Shown: positions 1 to 7,663 of the stretch, in pieces
Layout: the number at the start of each line of letters is the position of its first letter
Numbering within the stretch: position 1 is the first letter of the stretch
Origin: an uncultured Nitrospira sp.
Lineage (GTDB): Bacteria > Nitrospirota > Nitrospiria > Nitrospirales > Nitrospiraceae
NCBI GenBank assembly: GCA_902500755.1
Contig: CABVRV010000007.1
Location: 1-37,832, forward strand
Direction of reading: 5' to 3'
Length of the DNA: 37,832 nucleotides
Made by a program: the position numbers and the translations under genes
The notes under the pieces: generated by a model
What the model saw: the letters and a program-made list of their open reading frames with translations, nothing else
Databases searched by the model: none
Told to the model about the DNA's origin: nothing

Positions 1-675
1 CTCTCCCGCTTTCCACAACGTGTTCACCATTGCCGTGAGAATCAGTGTGTTCCACAAACCGCCCGTACGGAGCGCCGCATCGGCTTGTGAAATCTCCGGT
101 TTTTCGAGGAATGATGAGACAGCATGGACCGAGTTCGTGGAGGATCCGTTGAGTTGAGCGCCGCGTTGAATCCAGCCATATTCGGTTTCCAAGCGATCCG
201 GCTGGATGCCGAGCAACAGCAGGCGGTCCGGCATCGCTTCAGCCGACGCCACGCTCTGTCGCACCGTCTCCAAAAAGCGCCGTTCCGGATAGATAAAGTG
301 GTCAGACGGTTGGATCACGACCACCGCGTGTGGATCCTGAGCCCGTATATAGGAGAGCGGCAGGAAAATGCCGGCCGCCGTGTCGCGGTTGATCGGCTGG
401 TGAATCAGCTTGCGAATCGGACGTTCGAACAGTTGTTTCGATAGCTCGCGCCTGTGATGACGAGCCGCTACCACGACGGTCTGTTGAAGAGATGTGACCT
501 GTGCGGCTCGATCGACCGTGTGTTCGAACATGGATCTGCTTCCTACAAACGCGCAGTACTGTTTCGGACGATGTCGACCCAACCACCGCAGGATGAACGG
601 CTTGACTCGTTCTCCTTCGCCTCCGGCCAAGATGATCGACCACACATTCTTACCTGCCATGTGCTGTTCCGCCAT
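1..675 (-). CDS. Mannose-1-phosphate guanylyltransferase-like nucleotidyltransferase, N-terminal 225 residues (gene runs off the left edge)
   Basis: Reading the minus strand from the ATG at 675 gives an open frame of 225 codons to the window edge, so the C-terminus is missing. The start has a good ribosome site (GGAGAAAGG, about 8 nt upstream). Residues 14-23 read IILAGGEGER, the nucleotide-binding signature of sugar-phosphate nucleotidyltransferases. It is followed by RPKQYC near residue 37 and by NRDTAAG and QPSDHF in the middle, which match mannose-1-phosphate guanylyltransferases (GTP + Man-1-P to GDP-mannose). The altered spacing after GER (VKPF) suggests a divergent subfamily, so the nucleotide and sugar are inferred. 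GDP-mannose would be the donor for any mannosylation by the solute-synthesis genes at 15.4-19.0 kb. It probably follows the small gene at 766-1035 in one transcript (90 nt gap). Confidence 0.85.
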   Translation of the reverse strand, partial: MAEQHMAGKNVWSIILAGGEGERVKPFILRWLGRHRPKQYCAFVGSRSMFEHTVDRAAQVTSLQQTVVVAARHHRRELSKQLFERPIRKLIHQPINRDTAAGIFLPLSYIRAQDPHAVVVIQPSDHFIYPERRFLETVRQSVASAEAMPDRLLLLGIQPDRLETEYGWIQRGAQLNGSSTNSVHAVSSFLEKPEISQADAALRTGGLWNTLILTAMVNTLWKAGE

Positions 676-765
676 GATCTGTACCTTTCTCCGACGTCCA
701 AGCCGGCATCCTTGTGAACTGCGCCTAGATTCCGATCGCAATCTCCCTGGTCCGTCGGCGGGCGA

Positions 766-1035
766 TTATCGGTTCCACCGACGGTGCGAAGACGCAGGTG
801 CAGACGCGGACCCTGTTGAGAGAGAGCTCTCATGACGCGTCCGCTGGCGGTTGAATGCGATGATCTTGTCGATCCATTCGCCACAATTTACGCAGCGCCA
901 AGACGGGTCCCGCACCGCCTCAGTCAATTCCAAGAACAGCGAATCAGTGAAGCACGGCACCATTAATCCCCGACAGCGTCCGCAGCTGTCCATCTGCACC
1001 GCGCTGGTTTTCCCAATAACGTTGTGATCTTTCAT
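766..1035 (-). CDS. Small zinc-ribbon-like protein
   Basis: This 89-residue protein has two cysteine pairs: CGRC near residue 18 and CVNC near residue 48, the latter in the context WRCVNCGEWID. Four cysteines in two CxxC knuckles about 30 residues apart suggest a single zinc ribbon. The remainder is basic and probably disordered (Ser/Arg-rich tail). No enzyme motif is visible and I do not recognise the family. It lies just upstream of the nucleotidyltransferase on the same strand, and its upstream DNA carries an ACTAGG-type dyad at 1129-1146, so it may belong to the same regulon as the sensor kinase locus. The start at 1035 has only a weak ribosome site; the second in-frame methionine is too far in to keep the first cysteine pair in context. 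Confidence 0.6.
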   Translation of the reverse strand: MKDHNVIGKTSAVQMDSCGRCRGLMVPCFTDSLFLELTEAVRDPSWRCVNCGEWIDKIIAFNRQRTRHESSLSTGSASAPASSHRRWNR

Positions 1036-1128
1036 GATGGCCTCGCCTTGTTCCTCGACCGCAAACAGTTACCTCCCCACATTCGTCTGCATAAGTTCGC
1101 ACAATAAAGAGTGAGCGGACTCTGCGCT

Positions 1129-1146
1129 ACTAGGAAAGAACCCTGT
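1129..1146. promoter_or_regulatory. Operator-like dyad, degenerate copy
   Basis: ACTAGG AAAGAA CCCTGT. The left half-site is perfect; the right half matches CCTAGT at 4 of 6 positions with the same 6-nt spacer as the perfect copies. It lies about 95 nt upstream of the leftward gene starting at 1035. Confidence 0.35.
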
Positions 1147-1331
1147 ACGACGAGCGAATTACCCCAGAAGGAACGGTTACTTTTTCTCAGGGAAGGGAAT
1201 GCGTAGCAAGAGGCCACATGGGAAAGAGGCGGCACAAAATGCACGCCGATCAGCCACAGTTTTGCCGCGCCTATGGACTCACGGCACGGTTGTTCGGCAA
1301 TGAGCGGTTTCTGGTATCGATGGACGACAAG

Positions 1332-1349
1332 ACTAGGCTCTTTCCTAGT
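1332..1349. promoter_or_regulatory. Operator-like dyad ACTAGG-N6-CCTAGT, perfect copy
   Basis: ACTAGG CTCTTT CCTAGT: two perfect inverted 6-mers around a 6-nt spacer, centred about 173 nt upstream of the exported protein gene at 1514. CTAG is rare in the window, so an exact pair in this geometry is unlikely by chance. Confidence 0.6.
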
Positions 1350-1513
1350 TCGTTAGGCATCCAATACAAGGTAGGGTGGTCTATGAGCGGACAGAAGTTT
1401 AGTTCATCTCAATCTTCGGTGCGGTCAGCTTCAGCTGAAGAAGTGCGTGAGTGAGCTGCGCGTGAACGAAAGGTATCTCTTAATCCTCACCTCACCAGAC
1501 GAGAGGTAGCGTC

Positions 1514-1879
1514 ATGAACAACTTATTGCGTGCCTGTTCAGTCGTGGCCGCCATTCTGTTCGGAGTGTCGTTCGCATTCGCCAATCCATCGATGTTGCCG
1601 AATCATCCCGGCTATCCCATGGACAAGGCGGTCGACCCCGTGCTCGGCCAGTCGCTTGCAAACGATCCTGGGCAGAAGAACGCAGTCGGGGACCAGGCCT
1701 TACATGAGGCGGCAGTCACGGACATTGATCATGTCACACAGAGCTTGTCCATCAATCGACAGGACGAGCGCATCTTGGAGAAACCGGGCGCCGGCTTGTT
1801 GCCAAAGGTCGAAGGTCCGGTGATCAAGATCGAGCCTCCGGTACAGGAAGGGTCGAAAGTGACTTCAGAACCAAAGTAA
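1514..1879 (+). CDS. Exported protein of unknown function
   Basis: The product has 121 residues and begins with a clear secretion signal: a basic start (MNNLLR), a hydrophobic core to about residue 20, and a likely cleavage after AFA near residue 23. The mature part is short, polar and proline-rich, with an HPGYPM motif just after the signal and a charged tail. No cysteine, haem motif or catalytic motif is visible, so it is probably a periplasmic accessory protein. The ATG at 1514 has a GAGAGG ribosome site 7 nt upstream. It is monocistronic, facing the convergent gene at 1965-2444. The dyad at 1332-1349 may control it. I do not recognise a named family. Confidence 0.75.
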   Translation: MNNLLRACSVVAAILFGVSFAFANPSMLPNHPGYPMDKAVDPVLGQSLANDPGQKNAVGDQALHEAAVTDIDHVTQSLSINRQDERILEKPGAGLLPKVEGPVIKIEPPVQEGSKVTSEPK

Positions 1880-1964
1880 TCACTTGATCAGGCGGGGTCA
1901 GAATACGGAGACAAGCGTCGCATAGAAGCCAGATCGAGAAAATGCCCGATTTTTGGAGCGAGCC

Positions 1965-2444
1965 TTAACGAACCGTCGTCGCCTCAACGCGTGAAGGAAC
2001 TCGCCGCCTCCCGCAGGCCACTACACGGGCGCAGGCAGGGCACATGTCGTCGGTTCGATCGAGCTCGATCCAGGTCAGGCCATATTTCTTCAGATAACGG
2101 TGCGCTTCAACCCACGGCGATTGACCATCTTCCGACCCAATTTCGTCGCAGAGGTAGCCGCATCCCATGCAAAAATGCACGGGAGGGCGGCCGGTGCGTT
2201 CAGTTCTCTGTCCACATTCAATTCTATGTTCTTGACATGATGCGGAGAGGGAGAGCTGGTAGACAGAACTGGAAGGACGCTGAATCACCAATCGGCCGTC
2301 TCGCGACATGTGATCGACAGCGAAAAATACCTCACTCCAGCCATAGGAGGGGAGTGAATAGACCACCTCATCCATCGTGCAAGGTCCGGTGCGGGCCAGG
2401 ATATCGATCACGGCGTCATGAATACTCGTTTGCGCAGTGGACAT
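1965..2444 (-). CDS. Winged-helix-like DNA-binding protein with C-terminal cysteine pairs
   Basis: The protein has 159 residues. The first 60 or so look like a small winged helix: a short helical start (IHDAVIDILAR), a TMDEVVYSLP helix, then SRDGRLVIQRP, typical of a wing strand. The second half has a zinc-ribbon layout with CMGC and CDEIG near residue 95 and CPAC near residue 140. That suggests a metal- or redox-sensitive transcription regulator; DNA targets are unknown. I chose the ATG at 2444 over the GTG at 2450 because the AGGAGGT ribosome site would touch the GTG but is well spaced for the ATG. It is divergent from the sensor kinase, and the 189-nt region between them holds two ACTAGG-type dyads, so it may take part in their control. 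Confidence 0.75.
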   Translation of the reverse strand: MSTAQTSIHDAVIDILARTGPCTMDEVVYSLPSYGWSEVFFAVDHMSRDGRLVIQRPSSSVYQLSLSASCQEHRIECGQRTERTGRPPVHFCMGCGYLCDEIGSEDGQSPWVEAHRYLKKYGLTWIELDRTDDMCPACARVVACGRRRVPSRVEATTVR

Positions 2445-2526
2445 GATCACACCTCCTAAATCCCAATGGCAACGGAATTATCGCTTCAAGTTCAGCGTAC
2501 TGTGCCTGGAGACGACCGAGAGAGGA

Positions 2527-2544
2527 ACTAGGCGGCGACCTAGT
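2527..2544. promoter_or_regulatory. Operator-like dyad ACTAGG-N6-CCTAGT, perfect copy
   Basis: ACTAGG CGGCGA CCTAGT, flanked by a further A/T pair, so the arms are 7 nt (AACTAGG/CCTAGTT). It lies 83 nt upstream of the leftward regulator and 90 nt upstream of the kinase start, in a divergent promoter region. Confidence 0.65.
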
Positions 2545-2612
2545 TTGACGACAAGATCTCACCGGGAGCGCTTCCCTTCCTTAACCGCCCGTTCGCATGA
2601 TGCCGCCCGTTC

Positions 2613-2630
2613 CCTAGGTGATCACCTAGT
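2613..2630. promoter_or_regulatory. Operator-like dyad, near-perfect copy within a 16-bp palindrome
   Basis: CCTAGG TGATCA CCTAGT. The central CTAGGTGATCACCTAG is a perfect 16-bp palindrome. It ends 3 nt before the ATG at 2634, so a bound protein would sit on the promoter or the translation start region of the sensor kinase. Confidence 0.65.
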
Positions 2631-2633
2631 GCG

Positions 2634-5600
2634 ATGGAGTTTGCTTTAGGTATAAACTACCCACCCCGACGCGATGCCATAACCACTCATTATTTTGCGG
2701 TGTTTCAGGGTGTTTCAGATGGAGCCTGGTACGTGACCCCTGAACCGATTCAGGCAAAATCGATTGGCTGCATCTTTGCCGCAGCAGTAGCAGCAGCGGC
2801 GATCTTCGTTTTCGACCTTGTCACTCCACGTGGCATCGCTGTGCCGATGTTCTATGTGTTGCCGATCTTGTTCACAAGGTACATTCCTGGTTGGTGGAGT
2901 ACGGCCTTCCTGACTGGCGGCGTTGTCGTCCTCAGCTGGGTGGGGATAATGCATTATTTTGATGAGGTTAGGCCCGTGATGGTTTGGAACCGGGCCATGA
3001 CCTCGTTTCTGTTAGTTGTCGTCGGGGGGCTCTTGCTCAAGGAAAAGCACCTGGCTCAGCAACGCGCCAAGGATCAAATGGAGTTGCGCGAGAGCAAAGA
3101 ACGATTTGCCAAAGCCTTCCGGATAAGCCCAAACCCGATAGGGATCACGGAGGTGGCAACCGGTCGTTGTGTTGAAGTGAATGAAGCCTGTTTGCAGCTG
3201 TTCGGTTTTTGTCGCGAGGAAGTGATCGGAAACACCACGTTGATGTTGGGCATCTGGCCGAATCAAGAGGACAGAGCGCGGCTCGTTGAGCGCTTGAAAG
3301 CCGGCGAGACGGTGCGCAATCTTGAGTTAAGCTTCAAGACCAAATCCGGGGAGTTGCGCCATATTCTTGTGTCTTCGGAACTGGCGGAGTTCGGCGGAAC
3401 GCTCTGTCTGATTACCGTCGGCAACGACATCACCGAGCGCAAACGGGCGGAGGAAGGGCTGCACAAAGCGGAGTCGTACTACCGCACGATTTTTCAGGAA
3501 GCCGGAGTGGGCATGGCCCAAGTAGATTCGCGAACAGGGCAATTCTTCAAGGTTAATCGCAAGTATTGCGAGATGGTGGGTCGCACCGAGGACGAAATGC
3601 TGGCGACGACGTTCATGAGCATCACCCATCCGGATGATATCGCGAAAAACCTAGGCTATTTGGAACGCATGCGGAGCGGGGAGCTGTCCACCTACTCAAT
3701 GGAAAAGCGATACGTGAGGAAGGATGGATCGATCGTATGGGTCATTCTCAATGTGGCATCCTTGTGGCAGGCCGGTGAGATGCCGTCTCAACACATTGCC
3801 GCTGTTCAGGACATTACAACCCGCAAGCAGACGGAAATTGCGCAGCGCGAAAGCGAGGAGCGGCTGCTGTTGGCACTAGAGAGTGCGAGCATGGGCACGT
3901 GGGATTGGGATAGTGAGACCGACTCGTTGCTGTGGAACGATCGGCAGTTCGAATTGTTCGACATCCGGCCGGAAAACTTTCACGGCACAGGAGCCGAAGC
4001 GCTGGCGAGGGTTCATTCGGAAGATCGTTCACGTATTGCTGCAGCCGTCCGCAGAGCGGTGGAAGAAGACATGGTTTTCAGAGAAGAGTTTCGCGTCGTT
4101 CATGCCGACGGCTCGGTGCATTGGCTGTTTGGGTCGGGTCGGCCTGTACGGGATGAGCATGGTCGCTGTAAGCATGTGGTCGGGGTGAATCTCGATATCA
4201 CCGAGCGCCAGCGGGCCCAGGAAGGGATGCAAAGCCTGACCGAAATCCTGGAGGCACGTGTGCGCGAACGGACGGCGGCGTTGGCCTCGGCCAACGAGCG
4301 CTGGGATTGGGTCGTTCGCGCGACCAACGACGGAGTCTGGGACTGGGACCTGGTGCACGACACGGCCTATTTTTCTCCTCGATGGAAAGAGATGCACGGG
4401 TTCCCGGAGAGCGATCGAACGGAATCGACGAAGGAATGGTTGGCCAGAATCCATCCGGAGGATCGACCTCGAGTGCTCGAAGCACTCGGACGATGCCACG
4501 CAGGCAAGGGACCTCAGTTTCATGAGGAGTATCGCGTCCAAAAGAAAGACGGGATCTATCTGTGGGTGCTCGACCGAGGCATCGCCGTCTTCAACGACGA
4601 GGGCCGTGCCGTTCGCATGATCGGGGCAGAGACGGATATCACCTGGCGCAGAGAAACCGAGGAGACGCTGCGCCGGAGTGAGCACGAGTTTCGGACCCTG
4701 GCTGATAATGTTCCGGCCTTATTCAGCTACATCGATCGAGACCGTCGGTACCGGTTCGTCAACAAACGGTACGAAGAACTCTTCGGTCGGTCCGACCAAG
4801 AGCTGAGAGGGATGCTGATGCAGGACCTGCTTGGTTCGAACGGCTATGCGCAGGTGCAGCCTTACATGGACCAAGCTTTGGCGGGAGGGTCGGTTTCGTT
4901 CGAGTACGAACTGAAACTATCTGGCGACGGCCCGCACTACTTAGCCGGGCAGTATGTACCGGATCGAGACGAGCACGGACAGGTGACAGGGGTCTTTGCA
5001 CTGATTACCGACATCACTGCGCTCAAGTCATCCGAGGCGTTGTTGCGAGAGCGAGAAACGCAACTCCGCGAGCTCGGTGCCAGGTTGCTGCGGGCGCAGG
5101 AGGAAGAACGGCGACGGATTTCGATGGACCTTCATGACGATGTGATGCAGCGCATGGGGGCTCTGACGTTGGATCTGTACAGCCTGGTCTCCTCTGCGGC
5201 CTCGCCAGATGGGGAACTGCAGTCGCAGCTCAAAGCCTGCGGGGCGTCGGCGGAGCAGCTGACCACGGACTTACAACGGATGGCGCACCAACTCCATCCT
5301 TCGATTCTGGAATTTGCGGGGCTGGAGGTAGCTGCGCGAGAACATGTCCACGAATTCGCCGCGCGAACAGGATTGTCAGCGGAACTCCTGACCAGGAATC
5401 TCCCCAAGGGTATCCCGTTGGATCATGCCACCTGTCTGTATCGTGTGTTGCAGGAGGGGCTTCAGAATGTGCAGAAGCACGCCGCTGCGACCACCGTATT
5501 GGTGCGATTGCTGGGGACGGGTCGGGGTGTGGGGCTGTCTGTTCATGATGATGGACACGGCATCGAGGAGGTTGATGGGGCCGCTCGGCGGAAGGGCCTG

Positions 5601-5726
5601 GGCTTGACCAGTATGGCGGAGCGGGTAGGGATGTTAAACGGCACGTTTCGCGTTCGGACGAAACCCGGCGACGGGACGGAAATCCACGCCTGGGTGCCTC
5701 TGGGAAACGTGACGAGTGAAACGTGA
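2634..5726 (+). CDS. Membrane-anchored multi-PAS sensor histidine kinase, NarL-partner (HisKA_3) type
   Basis: The protein has 1030 residues. About four membrane segments lie at residues 42-140, then five PAS domains at roughly 150-275, 278-405, 408-535, 555-680 and 685-805. Most end in the typical DIT(E/T)R hinge, and a short coiled coil follows the third. The kinase core is of the HisKA_3 class, with phosphoacceptor His834 in MDLHDDVMQR, then an HATPase_c domain with N-box (LQEGLQNVQKHA), DDGHG and GLGLTSMAERV. This class pairs with LuxR/NarL-type regulators, matching the regulator 100 nt downstream. The tryptophan-rich third and fourth PAS domains (WDWDS, WDWDL) resemble PAS_3 folds that bind small ligands or haem; the signal is unknown. 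The ATG at 2634 has no clear ribosome site and abuts an operator-like dyad. A GTG at 2733 with GGAG upstream would keep all membrane segments. Confidence 0.92.
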   Translation: MEFALGINYPPRRDAITTHYFAVFQGVSDGAWYVTPEPIQAKSIGCIFAAAVAAAAIFVFDLVTPRGIAVPMFYVLPILFTRYIPGWWSTAFLTGGVVVLSWVGIMHYFDEVRPVMVWNRAMTSFLLVVVGGLLLKEKHLAQQRAKDQMELRESKERFAKAFRISPNPIGITEVATGRCVEVNEACLQLFGFCREEVIGNTTLMLGIWPNQEDRARLVERLKAGETVRNLELSFKTKSGELRHILVSSELAEFGGTLCLITVGNDITERKRAEEGLHKAESYYRTIFQEAGVGMAQVDSRTGQFFKVNRKYCEMVGRTEDEMLATTFMSITHPDDIAKNLGYLERMRSGELSTYSMEKRYVRKDGSIVWVILNVASLWQAGEMPSQHIAAVQDITTRKQTEIAQRESEERLLLALESASMGTWDWDSETDSLLWNDRQFELFDIRPENFHGTGAEALARVHSEDRSRIAAAVRRAVEEDMVFREEFRVVHADGSVHWLFGSGRPVRDEHGRCKHVVGVNLDITERQRAQEGMQSLTEILEARVRERTAALASANERWDWVVRATNDGVWDWDLVHDTAYFSPRWKEMHGFPESDRTESTKEWLARIHPEDRPRVLEALGRCHAGKGPQFHEEYRVQKKDGIYLWVLDRGIAVFNDEGRAVRMIGAETDITWRRETEETLRRSEHEFRTLADNVPALFSYIDRDRRYRFVNKRYEELFGRSDQELRGMLMQDLLGSNGYAQVQPYMDQALAGGSVSFEYELKLSGDGPHYLAGQYVPDRDEHGQVTGVFALITDITALKSSEALLRERETQLRELGARLLRAQEEERRRISMDLHDDVMQRMGALTLDLYSLVSSAASPDGELQSQLKACGASAEQLTTDLQRMAHQLHPSILEFAGLEVAAREHVHEFAARTGLSAELLTRNLPKGIPLDHATCLYRVLQEGLQNVQKHAAATTVLVRLLGTGRGVGLSVHDDGHGIEEVDGAARRKGLGLTSMAERVGMLNGTFRVRTKPGDGTEIHAWVPLGNVTSET

Positions 5727-5827
5727 ATTGTAATGCATGCACCATAGTGAGCGACGACACTCAGAGGAGGCGCGGCTTGCATCGTGCGGAGATGGGAGCG
5801 TAGGGTAGTCTCATGGAGGCGACGATC

Positions 5828-6490
5828 ATGACAAAGAAGCCCCGCTTACTCATGGCCGACGATCACTCCATTATGCTGGCGGGCCTGCGAAAATTGGTGG
5901 AAGGCACATGCGAGGTCGTCGGGGCGGTTGAAGACGGCCGTGCGCTGGTCGAGGCGGCTGAGCGGCTGCGCCCGGATCTGATTCTGATCGACATCTCTAT
6001 GCCCCTGCTGAATGGGATGGACGCCGCGCGACAGATCAAGAAGTCGGTGCCGGACGCGAAACTGATCTTCCTGACAATGCACGCCTCTCCGGTTTTTGCC
6101 ACCGAGGCGCTCCAGACCGGGGCCTGCGGTTATCTGCTCAAGCAGTCGGCGGCTTCCGAATTGCCGTTGGCGATCGACACCGTGCTTAAGGGACAGATCT
6201 ATCTCACGCCGACCATCACCAAGCCCGTTCTTCATTCGATGGTGAAGCCGAAACCGACGGAATTGAGGAAATCGTTGATGGATTTGACGCCTCGACAGCG
6301 GGAAGTGCTGCAGCTCCTTGCGGAAGGCAAGAGCCCCAAAGACATCGCCGTCCTCTTAAATCTGTCGATCAAGACCGTCGAATTCCACAAAACGCGTCTG
6401 ATGGAGCAACTCGACCTTCATTCCACACTCGCGCTAGCCAAGTTTGCTATTGCCGAAGGGCTGGTCAGCGCCGATGCCGGACTTTCCTAG
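5828..6490 (+). CDS. NarL/FixJ-family response regulator with LuxR-type DNA-binding domain
   Basis: The regulator has 220 residues from the ATG at 5828, chosen because GGAGGCGACG precedes it; an ATG at 5813 would add five residues with a poorer site. The receiver has the acidic pair ADDH (residues 10-13), phosphoacceptor Asp55 in ILIDISMP, and Lys in LLKQSA. The C-terminal LuxR/GerE helix-turn-helix starts near residue 150 (LTPRQREVLQLLAEGKS) and includes the recognition helix SIKTVEFHKTRL. It lies 100 nt after the HisKA_3 kinase on the same strand, the standard arrangement of a cognate pair, and probably binds DNA as a phosphorylated dimer. Dyads of the ACTAGG-N6-CCTAGT type on both sides of this gene pair are candidates for its target; that is inference. 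Confidence 0.93.
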   Translation: MTKKPRLLMADDHSIMLAGLRKLVEGTCEVVGAVEDGRALVEAAERLRPDLILIDISMPLLNGMDAARQIKKSVPDAKLIFLTMHASPVFATEALQTGACGYLLKQSAASELPLAIDTVLKGQIYLTPTITKPVLHSMVKPKPTELRKSLMDLTPRQREVLQLLAEGKSPKDIAVLLNLSIKTVEFHKTRLMEQLDLHSTLALAKFAIAEGLVSADAGLS

Positions 6491-6507
6491 TATTCTTTCC
6501 ATTCCTT

Positions 6508-6525
6508 TCCAGGCAACCACCTAGT
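6508..6525. promoter_or_regulatory. Operator-like dyad, degenerate copy
   Basis: TCCAGG CAACCA CCTAGT. The right half-site is perfect, the left half matches at 4 of 6, and the spacer length is conserved. It lies in the gap after the response regulator, about 133 nt upstream of the small gene at 6658. Confidence 0.35.
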
Positions 6526-6657
6526 AGTGTCGTTGCACAATAACCGCTAACCTCTATCGGCTTTAATCTCTCAACGGTCCCAACGAACGAAGCACCCTGA
6601 CTGGCCATGCATGGATCGACATACATAGAGGAACGAACGATTGCAAGGGGGGAGCTT

Positions 6658-6852
6658 ATGGAGCCGATGATCGTAGCAAGCAAAGGTGCATCCAGGAGTC
6701 CTGGTCGTCCATTCGTTGGAGAAAATACATGTGCACACCGCCGTGCGATCGATGATGTGTTGACTGATCGAGGAAAACGGACGGGAAAGGTCCGATGCCT
6801 CGAGTGTCAGGCGATTATCGACGATCCGTATCACGATCACGGACTGAAGTGA
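6658..6852 (+). CDS. Small cysteine-pair protein of unknown function
   Basis: This 64-residue ORF starts at an ATG preceded by a strong AAGGGGGGAG ribosome site, which decides the start over the in-frame ATG at 6607. It has a cysteine at about residue 25 (ENTCAHRR) and a CLEC pair near residue 49, followed by an acidic, histidine-containing end (DDPYHDHG). That suggests a tiny metal-binding fold similar in style to the other small cysteine-pair proteins in this region. No known family is recognised. It lies between the two response regulators and has an operator-like dyad both upstream and downstream. The good ribosome site is the main support; coding status is not certain. Confidence 0.5.
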   Translation: MEPMIVASKGASRSPGRPFVGENTCAHRRAIDDVLTDRGKRTGKVRCLECQAIIDDPYHDHGLK

Positions 6853-6963
6853 GTGTCGCCTCTTCTTCGGGAGAACTGTACTGCAGGGTACCCACTCGTT
6901 CTTGCCTTGTTTGAGCACAGGGGGGGTGAGCTTCCGGCTCGCCTAGGGTGTTTCTCTCAAATA

Positions 6964-6981
6964 TCTACGTACTGGCCTAGT
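6964..6981. promoter_or_regulatory. Operator-like dyad, degenerate copy
   Basis: TCTACG TACTGG CCTAGT. The right half-site is perfect and the left half matches at 4 of 6 with the conserved 6-nt spacer. It lies 117 nt upstream of the receiver gene at 7099. A further CCTAGG at 6942-6947 has no partner. Confidence 0.35.
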
Positions 6982-7098
6982 TTTCTTGCGTAGATTGATC
7001 CCGTACATCACCTCCCCCAATGGGGCGCTCGGAGTAGGGCCATGAGTTATCTGCGATTGCTTCAGGGTGAGCACTGAAAGGCAAGGAGGACCGTCGTC

Positions 7099-7551
7099 AT
7101 GGTCGAATCGCAACAGTCTATGAACACACCCCGAATCCTATTAGCCGACGATCACCCCCAGATCCTATCCAATCTCTGTCGATTGGTGGATGGGGTGGGC
7201 GAAGTGGTGGGTGCGGTGTCGGACGGACGGACGGCGGTAACAGAATCGCTCCGCCTCCGTCCGGATGTGGTGGTGTTGGATCTCGTGATGCCGGGAGTCG
7301 AAGGTCTAGAAGCGGCGCGACTTATTCGCCGGGACCTGCCCGAATGCAAGGCAATCATCTGCAGCATGTACGCGCATTCTGAGCTGATCGTGGAGACTTT
7401 TTCGGCCGGTGCGGTCGGGCTCGTGCGCAAACAGTCGGCCCATGCGGACCTCGCGCCGGCCATCCGTGCTGCGTTGAATGGGGACACATTCGTCAGTCCC
7501 TCGCTGAAACAAGACGCCGCGCCGCTGCGGAAGAATGGAGGTGGCGGATAA
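7099..7551 (+). CDS. Stand-alone response-regulator receiver without an output domain
   Basis: The 150-residue protein is a single receiver: acidic pair ADDH at residues 16-19, phosphoacceptor Asp61 in VVLDLVMP, a Ser in the switch position (CSMYAHS) and the conserved Lys in VRKQSA. After the last receiver helix it ends in a short glycine-rich tail, with no helix-turn-helix. Its sequence follows the receiver of the regulator at 5828 closely in layout (GAVSDGRTA against GAVEDGRAL; KQSA in both), so it looks like a paralogue that lost its DNA-binding half. It may act as a phosphate sink or competitor for the upstream kinase, or signal by protein contact. AAGGAGG about 10 nt upstream supports the ATG at 7099. 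Confidence 0.88.
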   Translation: MVESQQSMNTPRILLADDHPQILSNLCRLVDGVGEVVGAVSDGRTAVTESLRLRPDVVVLDLVMPGVEGLEAARLIRRDLPECKAIICSMYAHSELIVETFSAGAVGLVRKQSAHADLAPAIRAALNGDTFVSPSLKQDAAPLRKNGGGG

Positions 7552-7663
7552 GCCGCACAAGAGTTGTAGCATCTGAATGAGCGCTGAAATGCTATTGTCA
7601 TTGAGCAGAGTCAGAGAGGCTTAGCCGACAGAGACAGTGCCATTCTAAATTGAGGAGGTATCC

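Larger units (their letters stand above)
1036..1513. other. Intergenic region between divergent genes, with two operator-like dyads
   Basis: I see no credible gene in this 478-base stretch. The open frames crossing it have no coding character and no ribosome site. It holds the dyads at 1129-1146 and 1332-1349, so it is probably a shared control region for the leftward small-protein/nucleotidyltransferase pair and the rightward exported protein. Confidence 0.6.

Noticed and set aside
124-444. 106-codon plus-strand frame
   Set aside because: It is antisense to the nucleotidyltransferase, whose motifs are clear on the minus strand.
1218-1454. 78-codon plus-strand frame in the gap before the exported protein
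   Set aside because: No ribosome site, no protein-like pattern, and it runs through the perfect dyad at 1332-1349.
6486-6491. CCTAGT at the end of the response regulator gene
   Set aside because: It includes the stop codon and has no left half-site at the 6-nt spacing.
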